Origin: DAOSWM01 sp035380045
GTDB lineage: Bacteria > Bacteroidota > Bacteroidia > Bacteroidales > Tenuifilaceae
Length of the DNA: 28,457 bases
Direction: 5' to 3'
NCBI GenBank assembly: GCA_035380045.1
Contig: DAOSWM010000042.1
Location: forward strand, 1 to 28,457
Shown: one piece after another, positions 15,858 through 26,100 of the stretch
Numbering within the stretch: the first letter of the stretch is position 1
Layout of the letters: every line of letters begins with the position of its first letter
Notes under the pieces: model-generated
Databases searched by the model: none
The model's input: only the letters and a program-made list of their open reading frames with translations
What the model was told of the DNA's origin: nothing
Made by a program: the position numbers and the translations under genes

Positions 15858-16649
15858 ATGTTCGATTATAAAAGCGATGTTGATCAAAAACTAATCAATC
15901 GAAGAGAAATTGTTTTTATCATTCTTGTTGGCTTTTTCCTTGGTACTTTGGCAATGCTTAATATACTTGGAATTTCAAGGTCAATTCATTTTACAATTAA
16001 ACTATTTTCCCTTGAAATACCTGTAATGCTTTTTATAGGAATTCTTCCATACCCAATTACCTTTTTATGTACCGATTTCATTAGCGAGCTGTACGGCAAG
16101 CACAGGGCGAATGTAGTAGTATGGACAGGGTTGCTGCTTAATATTTGGGTGCTTTTTATTCTTTGGATTGGAGGAGTTTTACCGCCAGTACCAGATTTTC
16201 TGCCCGAAACAGGTTTGCCCCAGCCTACTGATCCCAGCCATTCTTTCTTCCACATTCGAAAGTTAACGTTTGGAGCCACCATTGCATCAATGCTAGCCTA
16301 CTTAACAGCGCAGTTTGTTGATGTTCATGTATTCCATTTTTTTAAGAGGTTGACTAAGGGGAAGCATCTCTGGCTAAGGAATAATGCATCAACATTAACC
16401 AGCCAAATGGTAGATACTGTATCGGTAGTGCTAATAACCTACTACTACGCAAAGGCCATTCAAATTCCTGATGGCAGGGGAGTGCTTGAAACCCTTATGA
16501 TTTTTATTTTTTCAAGCTACATATTTAAAATGCTTGCGGCATTGCTCGATACGGTTCCTTTTTACTTCGGGGTGAAGTTCTTTTCGCGTTACCTTCAGAT
16601 AAACCCGAACGAAGAATTTGCTGATGAAAAGGGAGAAAAATACAAGTAG
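15858..16649 (+). CDS. yhhQ: Queuosine precursor transporter (VUT/YhhQ family)
   Basis: An inner-membrane carrier of the VUT family (PF02592); E. coli YhhQ imports 7-cyano- or 7-aminomethyl-7-deazaguanine for tRNA queuosine synthesis. It has 263 residues with about six hydrophobic segments. Family marks are PYPITFLCTDFISELYGK (about 65-82), TAQFVDVHVFHFFKR and RNNASTLTSQMVDT, which carry the conserved Asp, Gln and Asn-Ser-Thr residues of the transport path. It has its own consensus promoter. The next gene starts 57 bp downstream on the same strand with no hairpin between, so some read-through into the large signalling cluster is possible. Confidence 0.9.
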   Translation: MFDYKSDVDQKLINRREIVFIILVGFFLGTLAMLNILGISRSIHFTIKLFSLEIPVMLFIGILPYPITFLCTDFISELYGKHRANVVVWTGLLLNIWVLFILWIGGVLPPVPDFLPETGLPQPTDPSHSFFHIRKLTFGATIASMLAYLTAQFVDVHVFHFFKRLTKGKHLWLRNNASTLTSQMVDTVSVVLITYYYAKAIQIPDGRGVLETLMIFIFSSYIFKMLAALLDTVPFYFGVKFFSRYLQINPNEEFADEKGEKYK

Positions 16650-16706
16650 TAATTTGTGTTGAATAGCTGAATTTGATTAAATTAGTAGATTAAACTTTTG
16701 TAAACT
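16650..16706 (+). promoter_or_regulatory. Leader/possible promoter of the signalling cluster
   Basis: A 57-bp AT-rich spacer. TTAAACTTTTG (16690-16700) resembles a -7 box with two extra bases between TA and TTTG; if used, transcription would begin at or next to the GTG start at 16707, making the message leaderless or nearly so. No terminator follows the yhhQ gene, so co-transcription from 15769-15798 is the alternative. Confidence 0.3.
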
Positions 16707-19700
16707 GTGGCACTACACGAATCGTTGAATTTACGGCAGGAGGAAGTTTTCCCTGTATCGTTGCTTGTTTTGCAATCGGTGTTTCTGGGTTTCTTTCTTG
16801 GAGCATTCGATGTGGGTGCAAATACATTGTTTCTCAATAATTTCGATCAGAGCATGATTCCGAAAGCCATTGTTATTTCTGGAATAACAGGAATTGTGTT
16901 AACCTCTGTTTACTCATTCTTCCAAAATAGGTTGAGGTTTTCAACCCTTGCGCAGGTTAACCTGTTTTTTGTGTTTTTTATAACATTCCTTCTGAGGGCA
17001 GGCTACTATATTTCCGATACCAAATGGTTGGCTTTCGCCCTTTTTGTTTTAATGGGCCCGCTTAATATTGTTGCTCTTGTTGGTTTTTGGGGAACAGCAG
17101 GAAGAATATTTGACATACGGCAAGGGAAGCGAATTTTTGGTTTTGTTGATACCGGGCAGGTTATTGGAGTTATCATTAGCTCCCTTTCCATTCCTTTCCT
17201 TGTAACCATTGGCTTTAAAACAAAAAACTTATTATACATTAGTGCAATAAGTATGTTTCTGGCGTTTGTTTTTCAGGTAATAATCAGCGCAAAATTCCCG
17301 AAACAACTAAAAATTAAAGCTGCCAAAGCTGCAAAAAAGAGCACCTTTGCTGACACCTTGCGAATCCCTTATGTTCGTACAATTGCAACCTTCGTGGTGC
17401 TCTCCATGTTAGTGGCTTTTTTCGTTCATTACCTTTTCTTGGCGGTTGCCAGCCAAAGGTTCGATAACCCCGACGAGCTGGCGAAGTACTTTGGTGGACT
17501 TATGGGAACCCTAACGGTTGTAAGTGTGCTAATAAAAACATTCGTTTACGGTTCGCTAATGAAAACCTACGGCCTAAGGGTTAGCCTCTTGGTTTCCCCG
17601 GTTATTATGACCATCGTTACTGTGAGCGCAGCGATTATTGGTAGTTTTTTTGGTTACACTCTAGAATCGGCATCCTTCACATTCTTTTTCCTACTTATCT
17701 CCCTCAGTAAATTTTTCCAAAAAGCCCTAAAGGATTCCATTGAAAGTCCAGTGCTAAAACTTATCTATCAATCACTCTCCCCTTCGATTCGTCACGAGGT
17801 TCAGGCTCGGGTTGACGGCACTATTAACGAAATGGCGGCGCTTGCTTCGGGAGTGGTTCTTACAGTGATGGGGCTGTTCAGTTTCATTGGTTTAATTCAC
17901 TACGTGTACTTCCTCCTTGGGTTTATTGCTATTTGGTTCTATATTTCACTCAAACTATTTCAAGGCTACCGGAAAACACTTAAACAAACCCTTGACTCTG
18001 CCTCTGAGAAAGAGATTCAACATGATGCGACAGTTGGCTGGATTGAGAACTTTTCAGGGTTGAGCATTCCTAAACAGCTTGAACTTATAAGCTTTTCGAG
18101 ACCCTGGTTACTCCCTGATTTTTTGGGAGATAAGTTGAGGGTTGCAAGTAGCCAGGAACTTGAAATTTTGTGCGAATACATAGTAAAATACTCAGCAGTT
18201 AAAACAATCCCTTTCCTCGTTGAGCAAAAGGAACGTACATCGAGTGAAGAAACAGTTGGTATTTACGATAAAACAATTCTTGAACTTAAAGGTATAGTGG
18301 AGAATGCAGAAGATGAGGCAGTGGTGAACAGCTTGTTGGCATCAAAGGATTATCTTGAAAGGATTCAGGCTGCAAAACTTCTGGGGCAAACCACAAAAAC
18401 TGCCGAAAAACTTAAACTCACCTTCCTTCTACGCGACCTGGTTCCTCAGGTTAAGAAGCAGGCAATATGGGCTTCCCGAGCAACCCACTCCAAAGAAATA
18501 ATCAGTTTCTTAATTGATTTTTTAGATAAAGACGATTATGCCCCCATGGCCCATGGAGCCCTCATAGGTTCAGGTGAAATTGGTTTAGAAATGTTACTAT
18601 TGGCATTCAACCGCACCGGCGTGTCCGATCAGTTTAGGAAGCGTATTATTAGAATAATCCCTGAAACAGGGAGCGCCATTGCCGCTAACGTTCTTTTTGG
18701 GAAACTCGATATTAAATCGAACCTGAAAACAGAAGTCCTCAACGGGCTGCTAAAACTCGATTTTGTTGCCGATGACAGGGAAGAGGTGGCCTTGCATCAG
18801 CTGCTTGTTGAACAAGCAGGAATCTGCGCTTGGAATCTTAATGCCCTCCATCACTGTCCACCGGAAAGCAAAGCCCCTAATCTCAAATCAGAGTTAGAGC
18901 ATGAGTTTAGTGTGAGCAGGCATAACCTTTTCCAGCTTCTTAAGCTACAATACGATAAAAGTTCAATCGAGGCTGTTATTGAGAACCTTGAGGTTGGTAC
19001 CGGTGAAAGCATCTCGTTTGCCATTGAGCTGCTCGATACGTTTATTGTTGAAGATTTAAAACCATATATCTTCCCAATACTTGAGGATACTACCCTCGCA
19101 AATAAAATATGGGCTTTGCAAAGTTACTTCCCATTAAGAGAATACACTGTGGAAGAATTGCTCAACGCAATAATAAATCGAAACGAGAACCTTATGGGCA
19201 AGCAGGCAAAAATATATGCCATGAATGCTCACCGAAATATTGAACAGTTAAGCGTAACCACCGATTTAACAGCACAACTTTTTAACACCGATAAGGTACT
19301 TCGACAAATTTCTGCCAATTTAATTCAGCGTATTGATCAGCAGAAATACATTTCAACTAAGAAGCGGCTTAACGATAGGTTAAGAGTTGAACTTGACAGA
19401 AACATTGAAATGGCAGAAGCCACAAAAGTTAATATTATTGAACGGTTAGCCTTTTTTACCAATTTACCATACTGTGAGGTACATGCAGCCCCACTTTTTT
19501 GGCTTTACAACTCCACACCCCTTCTGGTTTCAGAAACAGATATTCTATCACTTGGAATTTTTCGTAATAAAGCCTTTGTGATTCTTGTACAGAAGGGTTC
19601 GCTTACGTTAAAAAAACATTCAGGAGAAACAGTTATTAGCACAGGAGAAATAATTATTACAAATGATTTGATTACAGGAAATGACTCCCTTTATGCTGTT

Positions 19701-19787
19701 GAAAATACAGTTATTCATTATGTAGAATACAGCAAGTATGTTGCGGAAGTTTATAACAATGAGTATTTGATTGATTACTTAAAATAA
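16707..19787 (+). CDS. Nucleotide-transporter-like membrane protein with HEAT-like repeats and cNMP-binding-like domain
   Basis: A 1026-residue three-part protein. Residues about 15-415 form roughly 12 transmembrane helices of the MFS / ATP:ADP-antiporter-like (NTT) type, with the family-like segment FWGTAGRIFDIRQGKRIFGF (127-146). Residues about 430-880 are helical pairs of HEAT type (ERIQAAKLLGQ, VKKQAIWASRATHSKEIISF, MAHGALIGSGEIGLEMLLLA). Residues about 915-1020 resemble a cyclic-nucleotide-binding beta-roll (AFVILVQKGSLTLKKHSGET) but lack the phosphate-binding RxAxxAA motif, so ligand binding is doubtful. The start is a GTG at 16707; the next in-frame ATG would remove the first helix. 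It is first gene of a tightly packed cluster. Best read as a transporter-derived sensor or scaffold; real transport is unproven. Confidence 0.85.
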   Translation: MALHESLNLRQEEVFPVSLLVLQSVFLGFFLGAFDVGANTLFLNNFDQSMIPKAIVISGITGIVLTSVYSFFQNRLRFSTLAQVNLFFVFFITFLLRAGYYISDTKWLAFALFVLMGPLNIVALVGFWGTAGRIFDIRQGKRIFGFVDTGQVIGVIISSLSIPFLVTIGFKTKNLLYISAISMFLAFVFQVIISAKFPKQLKIKAAKAAKKSTFADTLRIPYVRTIATFVVLSMLVAFFVHYLFLAVASQRFDNPDELAKYFGGLMGTLTVVSVLIKTFVYGSLMKTYGLRVSLLVSPVIMTIVTVSAAIIGSFFGYTLESASFTFFFLLISLSKFFQKALKDSIESPVLKLIYQSLSPSIRHEVQARVDGTINEMAALASGVVLTVMGLFSFIGLIHYVYFLLGFIAIWFYISLKLFQGYRKTLKQTLDSASEKEIQHDATVGWIENFSGLSIPKQLELISFSRPWLLPDFLGDKLRVASSQELEILCEYIVKYSAVKTIPFLVEQKERTSSEETVGIYDKTILELKGIVENAEDEAVVNSLLASKDYLERIQAAKLLGQTTKTAEKLKLTFLLRDLVPQVKKQAIWASRATHSKEIISFLIDFLDKDDYAPMAHGALIGSGEIGLEMLLLAFNRTGVSDQFRKRIIRIIPETGSAIAANVLFGKLDIKSNLKTEVLNGLLKLDFVADDREEVALHQLLVEQAGICAWNLNALHHCPPESKAPNLKSELEHEFSVSRHNLFQLLKLQYDKSSIEAVIENLEVGTGESISFAIELLDTFIVEDLKPYIFPILEDTTLANKIWALQSYFPLREYTVEELLNAIINRNENLMGKQAKIYAMNAHRNIEQLSVTTDLTAQLFNTDKVLRQISANLIQRIDQQKYISTKKRLNDRLRVELDRNIEMAEATKVNIIERLAFFTNLPYCEVHAAPLFWLYNSTPLLVSETDILSLGIFRNKAFVILVQKGSLTLKKHSGETVISTGEIIITNDLITGNDSLYAVENTVIHYVEYSKYVAEVYNNEYLIDYLK

Positions 19788-19798
19788 CGAAACTGATA

Positions 19799-21808
19799 AT
19801 GAGAAAATACCTTAATATTTTTTCTTACATGAAACAGACTTCAATTTTTCGGCAGCTAATTTTTAACGTGGTTATTCCGGTGGTAATAGCCCTCCTGCTG
19901 CTTGGGGTATACAATTTTAGAAGCACCAGAATAATGCTTCACGAGAACAGGGAAACCAGAAACTTTCTGCTTTCCGACGAGCTAATTCAGGTGCTGAAAT
20001 TTCAGGATATTACACTTCAAATGATTGAAGAGAAGCTAAATGATGAGCTTGAAGCGGTTAGTAACGAGATAGTTGTAAAGTACCTCCTGTCCGATGAGCA
20101 GATGAATGAAACCAACCTTAAAGAGTTAAGGTTGAAACTCGGGCTCGATTCAACTTTGTATGATATTTATATAATTGATACAAACGGAGTTGTAGTAAAT
20201 ACAACTTTCGATAAGGATATGGGATTAAACTTCTTCAGCTTCGGAATGGAGCATGAGATGCACATTCGTCATATATTTGAAAATGGTGAGTACGTTAGCG
20301 AGCGCTTCACCATTGAATCGAGCACAAGAAGGCTGAAAAAATACACCTATCAAACCACACTAAATGGAAACTATATAGTAGAACTTGGTGTGTACTCGCC
20401 GGCTGCCGACGAGGTAATTAATATCATTAAGAGCATGCTCGACGAGTCGAGCAAAAAGCACAGCACAATAGTATCAGCTGAGCTGTTCATGAATGCCGAC
20501 GACCCCTTCTCGCTCACAAAACTCGATGCCCTTGAGGAGAACGAGAAGGAATTCCTTAAGCAACGCTTCGTTTCCCGCGACAGCGTAACCGTTGAGAAGA
20601 AGCTAGATAAAAGGTACTTCTCGTTTCAGTACATTTACTCCGAATCGAACGATTCGAACCTCTACAAGGGTTCCGTAATACGTATTGTGTCCGACACAAC
20701 CGATGAAATAAGGGCTGAACTTTTCAGAATGGTGGTCTTTATAATAGTTTTCATTGTTATTTTAATGCTAATAATCCTGCTCATTTACCGCAAAACAAGA
20801 GTTATTACAAACCCCATAAAGAAGCTGGTAGATCATGTGAACCGCATTTCAAACGGAAACCTGAGTGAACGAGCTGAAGTAACAGGAAGCACAGAGATAG
20901 TAACTCTTTCAATGAGGTTCAATAAGATGATTGCTGAGCTGGAGGAACTTTACAACGATTTGGAGCAGAAAGTGAAGGATAGAACAGCAGAAGTTGTTGC
21001 CCAAAAGGAAGAACTTCAGGCTCAGCGCGACCTGTTGGCAGAGCAGCAAAAGCATATTATGGATAGTATCCAGTACTCTAAACGACTTCAGAACGCAATT
21101 TTACCGACAAATGATTTTGTTCACGAGCTTTTCCCCGAATCGTTCATACTTTACCTGCCGAAGGACATAATTAGCGGAGATTTTTACTGGTTCCACCGCC
21201 ATGATGAGAAGCGATACTTCTCCGCAATTGACTGTACCGGCCATGGAGTGCCCGGTGCGCTGGTTTCCATGGTGGGGCAAAACTGGCTCAACTACGCAGT
21301 AAAAGATCTACAGTTAGAAAAACCTTCCGATATTCTTGATGCGCTCAACGATGGCGTTATGTCAACCTTCAAGGAACGAGATGATGAAACTTCAGTCAAG
21401 GACGGAATGGATATTGCGTTGTGCTGCGTGAACTATCAGAGCATGGAACTTGAATTTGCGGGAGCATACAACCCCGTACTTATTGTTCGTAACGGGGAGG
21501 CTAACCAGATTAAAGGCGATAAGTTTCCGGTTGGTGCATTCTTTAAAGGAATACGAGGGAAGTTTAAAAACCACTCTTTGGAAGTGCAGAAAGGTGATGT
21601 GGTTTACGTGTTCTCCGATGGTTTTGCCGATCAGTTTGGTGGCCCCGATAACTTCAAGTTCCTAACAAAACGATTCAGGGAGTTGCTGGTGCAGATCCAT
21701 CAGAAACCCATGGATGAGCAACAACAAATACTTCATCAAACTATAAACGATTGGATGAATGGGCAGGAACAGCTTGATGATATTACCGTTATTGGAATAA
21801 AGATTTAG
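19799..21808 (+). CDS. Membrane sensor with HAMP and PP2C/SpoIIE phosphatase domain
   Basis: A 669-residue Ser/Thr phosphatase sensor. TM1 (about 20-36) and TM2 (about 309-330) bracket a 270-residue extracytoplasmic domain whose DIYIIDTNGVVVNTTFDKD strand pair (122-140) looks like a Cache/PAS-like ligand sensor. A HAMP linker (about 331-383), a coiled coil (383-430) and a PPM/SpoIIE domain follow. The metal site is present: SGDFYW (D461), DCTGHGVPG (D478), FSDGFAD (D607) and LDDITV (D660/D661). Members of this family usually dephosphorylate anti-sigma-antagonist-type or other phosphoproteins; no anti-sigma partner is encoded here. It lies 11 bp after the transporter-like gene and 17 bp before the TIR-like gene, so it is co-transcribed. 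Signal and target are unknown. Confidence 0.92.
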   Translation: MRKYLNIFSYMKQTSIFRQLIFNVVIPVVIALLLLGVYNFRSTRIMLHENRETRNFLLSDELIQVLKFQDITLQMIEEKLNDELEAVSNEIVVKYLLSDEQMNETNLKELRLKLGLDSTLYDIYIIDTNGVVVNTTFDKDMGLNFFSFGMEHEMHIRHIFENGEYVSERFTIESSTRRLKKYTYQTTLNGNYIVELGVYSPAADEVINIIKSMLDESSKKHSTIVSAELFMNADDPFSLTKLDALEENEKEFLKQRFVSRDSVTVEKKLDKRYFSFQYIYSESNDSNLYKGSVIRIVSDTTDEIRAELFRMVVFIIVFIVILMLIILLIYRKTRVITNPIKKLVDHVNRISNGNLSERAEVTGSTEIVTLSMRFNKMIAELEELYNDLEQKVKDRTAEVVAQKEELQAQRDLLAEQQKHIMDSIQYSKRLQNAILPTNDFVHELFPESFILYLPKDIISGDFYWFHRHDEKRYFSAIDCTGHGVPGALVSMVGQNWLNYAVKDLQLEKPSDILDALNDGVMSTFKERDDETSVKDGMDIALCCVNYQSMELEFAGAYNPVLIVRNGEANQIKGDKFPVGAFFKGIRGKFKNHSLEVQKGDVVYVFSDGFADQFGGPDNFKFLTKRFRELLVQIHQKPMDEQQQILHQTINDWMNGQEQLDDITVIGIKI

Positions 21809-21825
21809 TAAAAAATAACTGGGAT

Positions 21826-23097
21826 ATGAATATTCTGATTTGGTATAACGAGAAGAATCAACAATCGGCAGAATTTGCTGAAGAATTTCAGGCAGATTTA
21901 AGTAAATGCCTGAATCGTTTCCATTCTGCTTTTACAATTATGGTAAACGCCGAATCAGAAAATGCGGATTTTAGGCTGATTGTTTTCGATGCTTCCGATT
22001 CCAACGATGAACTTTTTATACAATCGCTTAAACACTTTCTTGCTGATGACAAAAGTTTTATTGTAAGCGTTAGCCCATTCAACTCATTGGGGTTTGATGC
22101 TAGCAAATTGCGACAACCCTACCTTTTTTGGGATAAGCAGTACGAAACTGGAGAGTACCGACTATTCCGAAATAACAGCGAGTTGGTAGCAAACTACTGG
22201 GAGAAGGTTACCGACATGGCGGTTGACATTCAGGAATCGCAACTTTTTGATAGCAGGATTACTGATAAGAAGCACGTTTTCTTATCGCAGGACGATGTGA
22301 GCCATAATGCCGACAGAGAGAATTTAGCCCGTGACCTGAAGGATTTAGGGTTCGAAGTACTTCCCGATAAGCCTTTTAGTAGCAATTTCGACGAGTGTAC
22401 CCGTCAAATTGAGGAAGCGTTGCCAAAGTCGCAGGTAGTGATACATATAATTCCTCCCATTTACAATGTCCATTTTCCCGAACATCATTTATCGATCAGC
22501 GAGCATCAATGTAACGTTTCAGCAAGTTTCCTGAAGAGCAAATCAAGCGAGGTAATTCGAATTATCTGGATATCGTCTGCTTACGATATTACCGATGAAG
22601 AGAACCAGGTTTTTATCGAAAAAATTCAGCGCGACACCGAACAAACTCACGGAACAACCATCCTTAAGTCATCAATAGAGGAGCTGAAAAAGCTATACAG
22701 GCACATGCTGGAGTATGGAGCAACCCATATTGATAAGCAAACCGAACCGGCTGATGTTTACTTCATTTCCGATTCCATAAACGGAGAGGCCCAGATGATT
22801 ACTGAAAAGTTGAATGTTGATAGCCGTAAGGTAGCAACAAATTTTAGCGGGATAAGTTACAACCAGCACCTGAATTTTCTTGCCAGTGCAAGCGTGGCTA
22901 TTCTCCACTACTCTTCACCAAACGAGCAGTGGCTTCGGTCGAAGGTTAACGATATTCTTAAATCGAAAGGGCTGGATTCGGCGAAACCATTTGATAAGGT
23001 GATACTCGTTGATAGTAGCGGAGGTGCCGATAAAGAGCAGTTTACTGAATACTTTACGAACGTTTTCAATGATTTAGCGGAGCTAAAAATTAACTAA
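21826..23097 (+). CDS. Triple TIR/Rossmann-like protein (nSTAND partner)
   Basis: A soluble protein of 423 residues with three consecutive alpha/beta domains that look TIR-like. Domain 1 (1-140) starts NILIWYNEKN and has FRLIVFDASDSN. Domain 2 (about 148-295) is the clearest: KHVFLSQDD, ENLARDLKDLGFEVLPDK, SQVVIHIIPPIYNVHFPEHH and LSISEHQ (S223-Q228), matching the predicted TIR-like pattern VYLA...R..L...L...G..VLPD...S.VHLIG..YG...S..E.Q. Domain 3 (about 309-420) has VYFISDS, NQHLNFLASASVAILHYSSP and NEQWLRSKVNDI, the companion domain often following domain 2. Glu 226 sits where TIR NADases have their catalytic Glu, but this placement is by pattern only. It lies 28 bp before the nSTAND gene. 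A role as effector or adaptor of the STAND ATPase is inferred. Confidence 0.75.
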   Translation: MNILIWYNEKNQQSAEFAEEFQADLSKCLNRFHSAFTIMVNAESENADFRLIVFDASDSNDELFIQSLKHFLADDKSFIVSVSPFNSLGFDASKLRQPYLFWDKQYETGEYRLFRNNSELVANYWEKVTDMAVDIQESQLFDSRITDKKHVFLSQDDVSHNADRENLARDLKDLGFEVLPDKPFSSNFDECTRQIEEALPKSQVVIHIIPPIYNVHFPEHHLSISEHQCNVSASFLKSKSSEVIRIIWISSAYDITDEENQVFIEKIQRDTEQTHGTTILKSSIEELKKLYRHMLEYGATHIDKQTEPADVYFISDSINGEAQMITEKLNVDSRKVATNFSGISYNQHLNFLASASVAILHYSSPNEQWLRSKVNDILKSKGLDSAKPFDKVILVDSSGGADKEQFTEYFTNVFNDLAELKIN

Positions 23098-23125
23098 TTC
23101 GATAACCCTAAAATCACTATAGCCT

Positions 23126-26100
23126 ATGGATTCAACATCCGGGCAAAATACAACAGCAACCAGGCTGCAGAACCCATTCCCGGGTTTACGCCCGTTTCAC
23201 CCGAAGGAAGCACACCTGTTTTTTGGCCGTGAGGGCCAAAGCGATGAGATTCTTCGAAACCTATCCGGAAATAAGTTCTCTGCAATTCTGGGTGCTTCCG
23301 GTTCCGGAAAGTCGTCGTTAATATACTGTGGCTTGCTTCCCATACTTTACGGAGGATTCCTACATAATGGCCGTTCAAAATGGCGTATCGCCATATCACG
23401 TCCGGGTTCAAGCCCAATTCAGAACCTTGCTCAGTCAATTGCTGATGCTTTTGCGAAATCGAAAGATCAGAAGGATATTGATGCCGATGCGTTCATAAAT
23501 CAGGCGGTTCTTCGCCGTTCTTCCGATGGGATTTCCAACGTACTGAACCAGTATGGCGTTGCCAACGATGAGAATATCCTGATTCTGGTTGACCAGTTCG
23601 AGGAGCTGTTTCGCTACCAGTACTCAGGCAAGGAGGCCGATGCACTCGATAAGGTTGACCACTTTATTAACCTACTTGTAAATATCGTGAAGCAGCAGGA
23701 GTTACCTGTTTACGTTGTAATTACCATGCGTTCCGATTTCATCGGCGACTGTTCCCCGTTCCAGCAGTTTACACGGCTCATTAACGATAGCCACTACCTT
23801 ATTCCCCGCATGACCCGCGACGATTTTCGCAAGGCAATTACCGGGCCGGTAGCAGTGGGAGGTGGAAAAATATCCGAGCAGCTGGTTCAGCTGCTGCTGA
23901 ACGAAATGGGAAACAATCCCGATCACCTTCCCATTCTCCAGCATGCCCTCATGCGAACCTGGGACTACTGGATAAACCATGGCGATACCAACCACCCAAT
24001 GGGAATTGTTGAGTACGAAGCTATTGGTAGGTTAGAGCGAGCGCTCTCGAATCACGCAAATGAGGCATACGATGAACTTTCTGTTGAGCAGAAAAGGGTG
24101 TGCGAGGTTGTGTTCAAGTCGTTAACCGAGAAAGGAGCCGATAACAGAGGAATTCGGAGGCCTACAAGCGTAAAAGAGCTGGCGGCTATTGCCGAGAGTA
24201 ACTCTCAGGAAGTAATAAACGTGGCGGAGGTATTCAGAATGAGGGGAAGGACCTTTCTAACCCCCGCTCCACATATTTTACTTAATGAGGATTCGCTCAT
24301 TGATATCTCACACGAGAGTTTAATGCGTGTGTGGGATAAGCTCAAGGTTTGGGTTGACGATGAATCGTCGGCAGTAAAAATGTACCTCCGTTTGGCCGAA
24401 TCGGCCGATATGTACAGCGAGGGAAAAACCAGCCTTTGGGGGCCACCCGACTTGCAGCTGGCAATTAACTGGCGCGAGAAACAGAATCCGAATTTGGCAT
24501 GGGCGGTTCGTTACCACCCCGCTTTTGAACGAACCATGGTTTACCTTCGCACCAGCGAGGAGGAGTACATTGCCGAGGAGGAGAATAAAATCAGGCTACA
24601 GAAAAGAGCCATTCGCCGTTCGCGCATAGTGGCGTTGGTACTTGGAACCGCCGGTTTAATTGCAATTGGACTTGGAATCCTCGCATTAATTCAACGGCAG
24701 GATGCGCTAAAGGCTCAGAACGAAGCGGTTGCTGCACAAAAGGATGCCATTAAGCAGAAAGAGGAAGCTGATGTGCAACGTAACATTGCTCAGGATAAAG
24801 AGAAGGAAGCCCTAGAGCAGAAAGAGTTAGCTAATAAGAACTTCAAGGAGGCTGAGGTTGCAAGGCAAAATGCACTCCGAAATCTTAACGAAGCAGATAG
24901 ACAGAGAAAGATTGCAACTCAAAAATCGATAGAAGCGCAGGAACAGCAGAAAAAAGCTGAAGAAAATGCACAGCGAGCTCTTGAAGAGCAGAAACGTGCA
25001 GAGCAGGCTAGCTTAGAAGCAGAGCGACGTAGAATGCTTTCCATCGCCCAATCAATGGCTGTAAAAAGTCAACAGCTTAGAGTTGATACAGTTTTAAAAG
25101 GGTTGCTTGCCTACCAGGGATTCGTATTCAACACAGAATACGAAGGAACTCCTTACAACCCTGATGTTTATAAAGCACTCTACGCAAGTGTTCGTTACTT
25201 CAAAGGGAGCGATTTTAATGTTTACAAAGGACATAGCAGCTTGGTTCGTACATTCCTATTCCAGAATGGAACGTTGCTTTCTTCGGGGAGTGATGGTAAA
25301 CTTTTGCAATGGAATTTGGAAACGAAACAGAATGATACTGTTATGACCAATTTACAAATTGTGAAGAAAATTATTGACTTGGAAGGGGGAATTGTTGGGA
25401 TTTCAAACAACGGTTTCTTTGAGTTTTCTCTTGAAAATAAAAACCTTAAAGAACATAGCTTATCCCCGCTTGATATTAAAGATTTTTTTATCACCGAGGA
25501 GGGAAGGTTCATCATGGTTTTCAACCAATCAATATCTATAGCTGATTCATACACCCAAAACGGAAGTGAGATTTATAAAAGTGACGTTAGAATTAATACA
25601 ACGAGATATAGCAAGAACTTAAAAACGCTTTTTGTTGCCCTAAACGATGGGAAAATAATAAAAATTTCAAACCCTGGCTCTGATAATATGGAGGTAAAGC
25701 AGCTTGCAAATATCCCTGAGAGTAATTGGGGTGAAATTGCATATTTTCACGAACGAAACCTTCTTGCTGCAGGTTTTGGAAACTTCCAGGGAGCCGTGTA
25801 CTTGTGGAACATGAAAACAGGAGAGCAGGTTAATGTTCTACGCGGACACAACGCAAAAATCACCGGAATTAGTTTCTCTTCCGACGGGAAGTATATGGCT
25901 ACTGCCAGCTACGATGGTTCTGTGCGTCTTTGGCATGTCGATGACTTAAATACCCTGCCAATTGTTTTTGATGAGCACACATCGTGGGTAACCTCCGTAG
26001 CGTTCACCCCCGATAACAAGTATATTATCAGCGGAGAGAAAGATGGGGATATCAGAAAGTTCCCGGTTGATGTGAACTTCCTAATTGAGGATTATTGCCA

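Noticed and set aside
23124..23438. Minus-strand open frame opposite the start of the STAND gene
   Set aside because: It covers the complement of the NPFPGLRPF and Walker A region; no signal, motif or promoter of its own.
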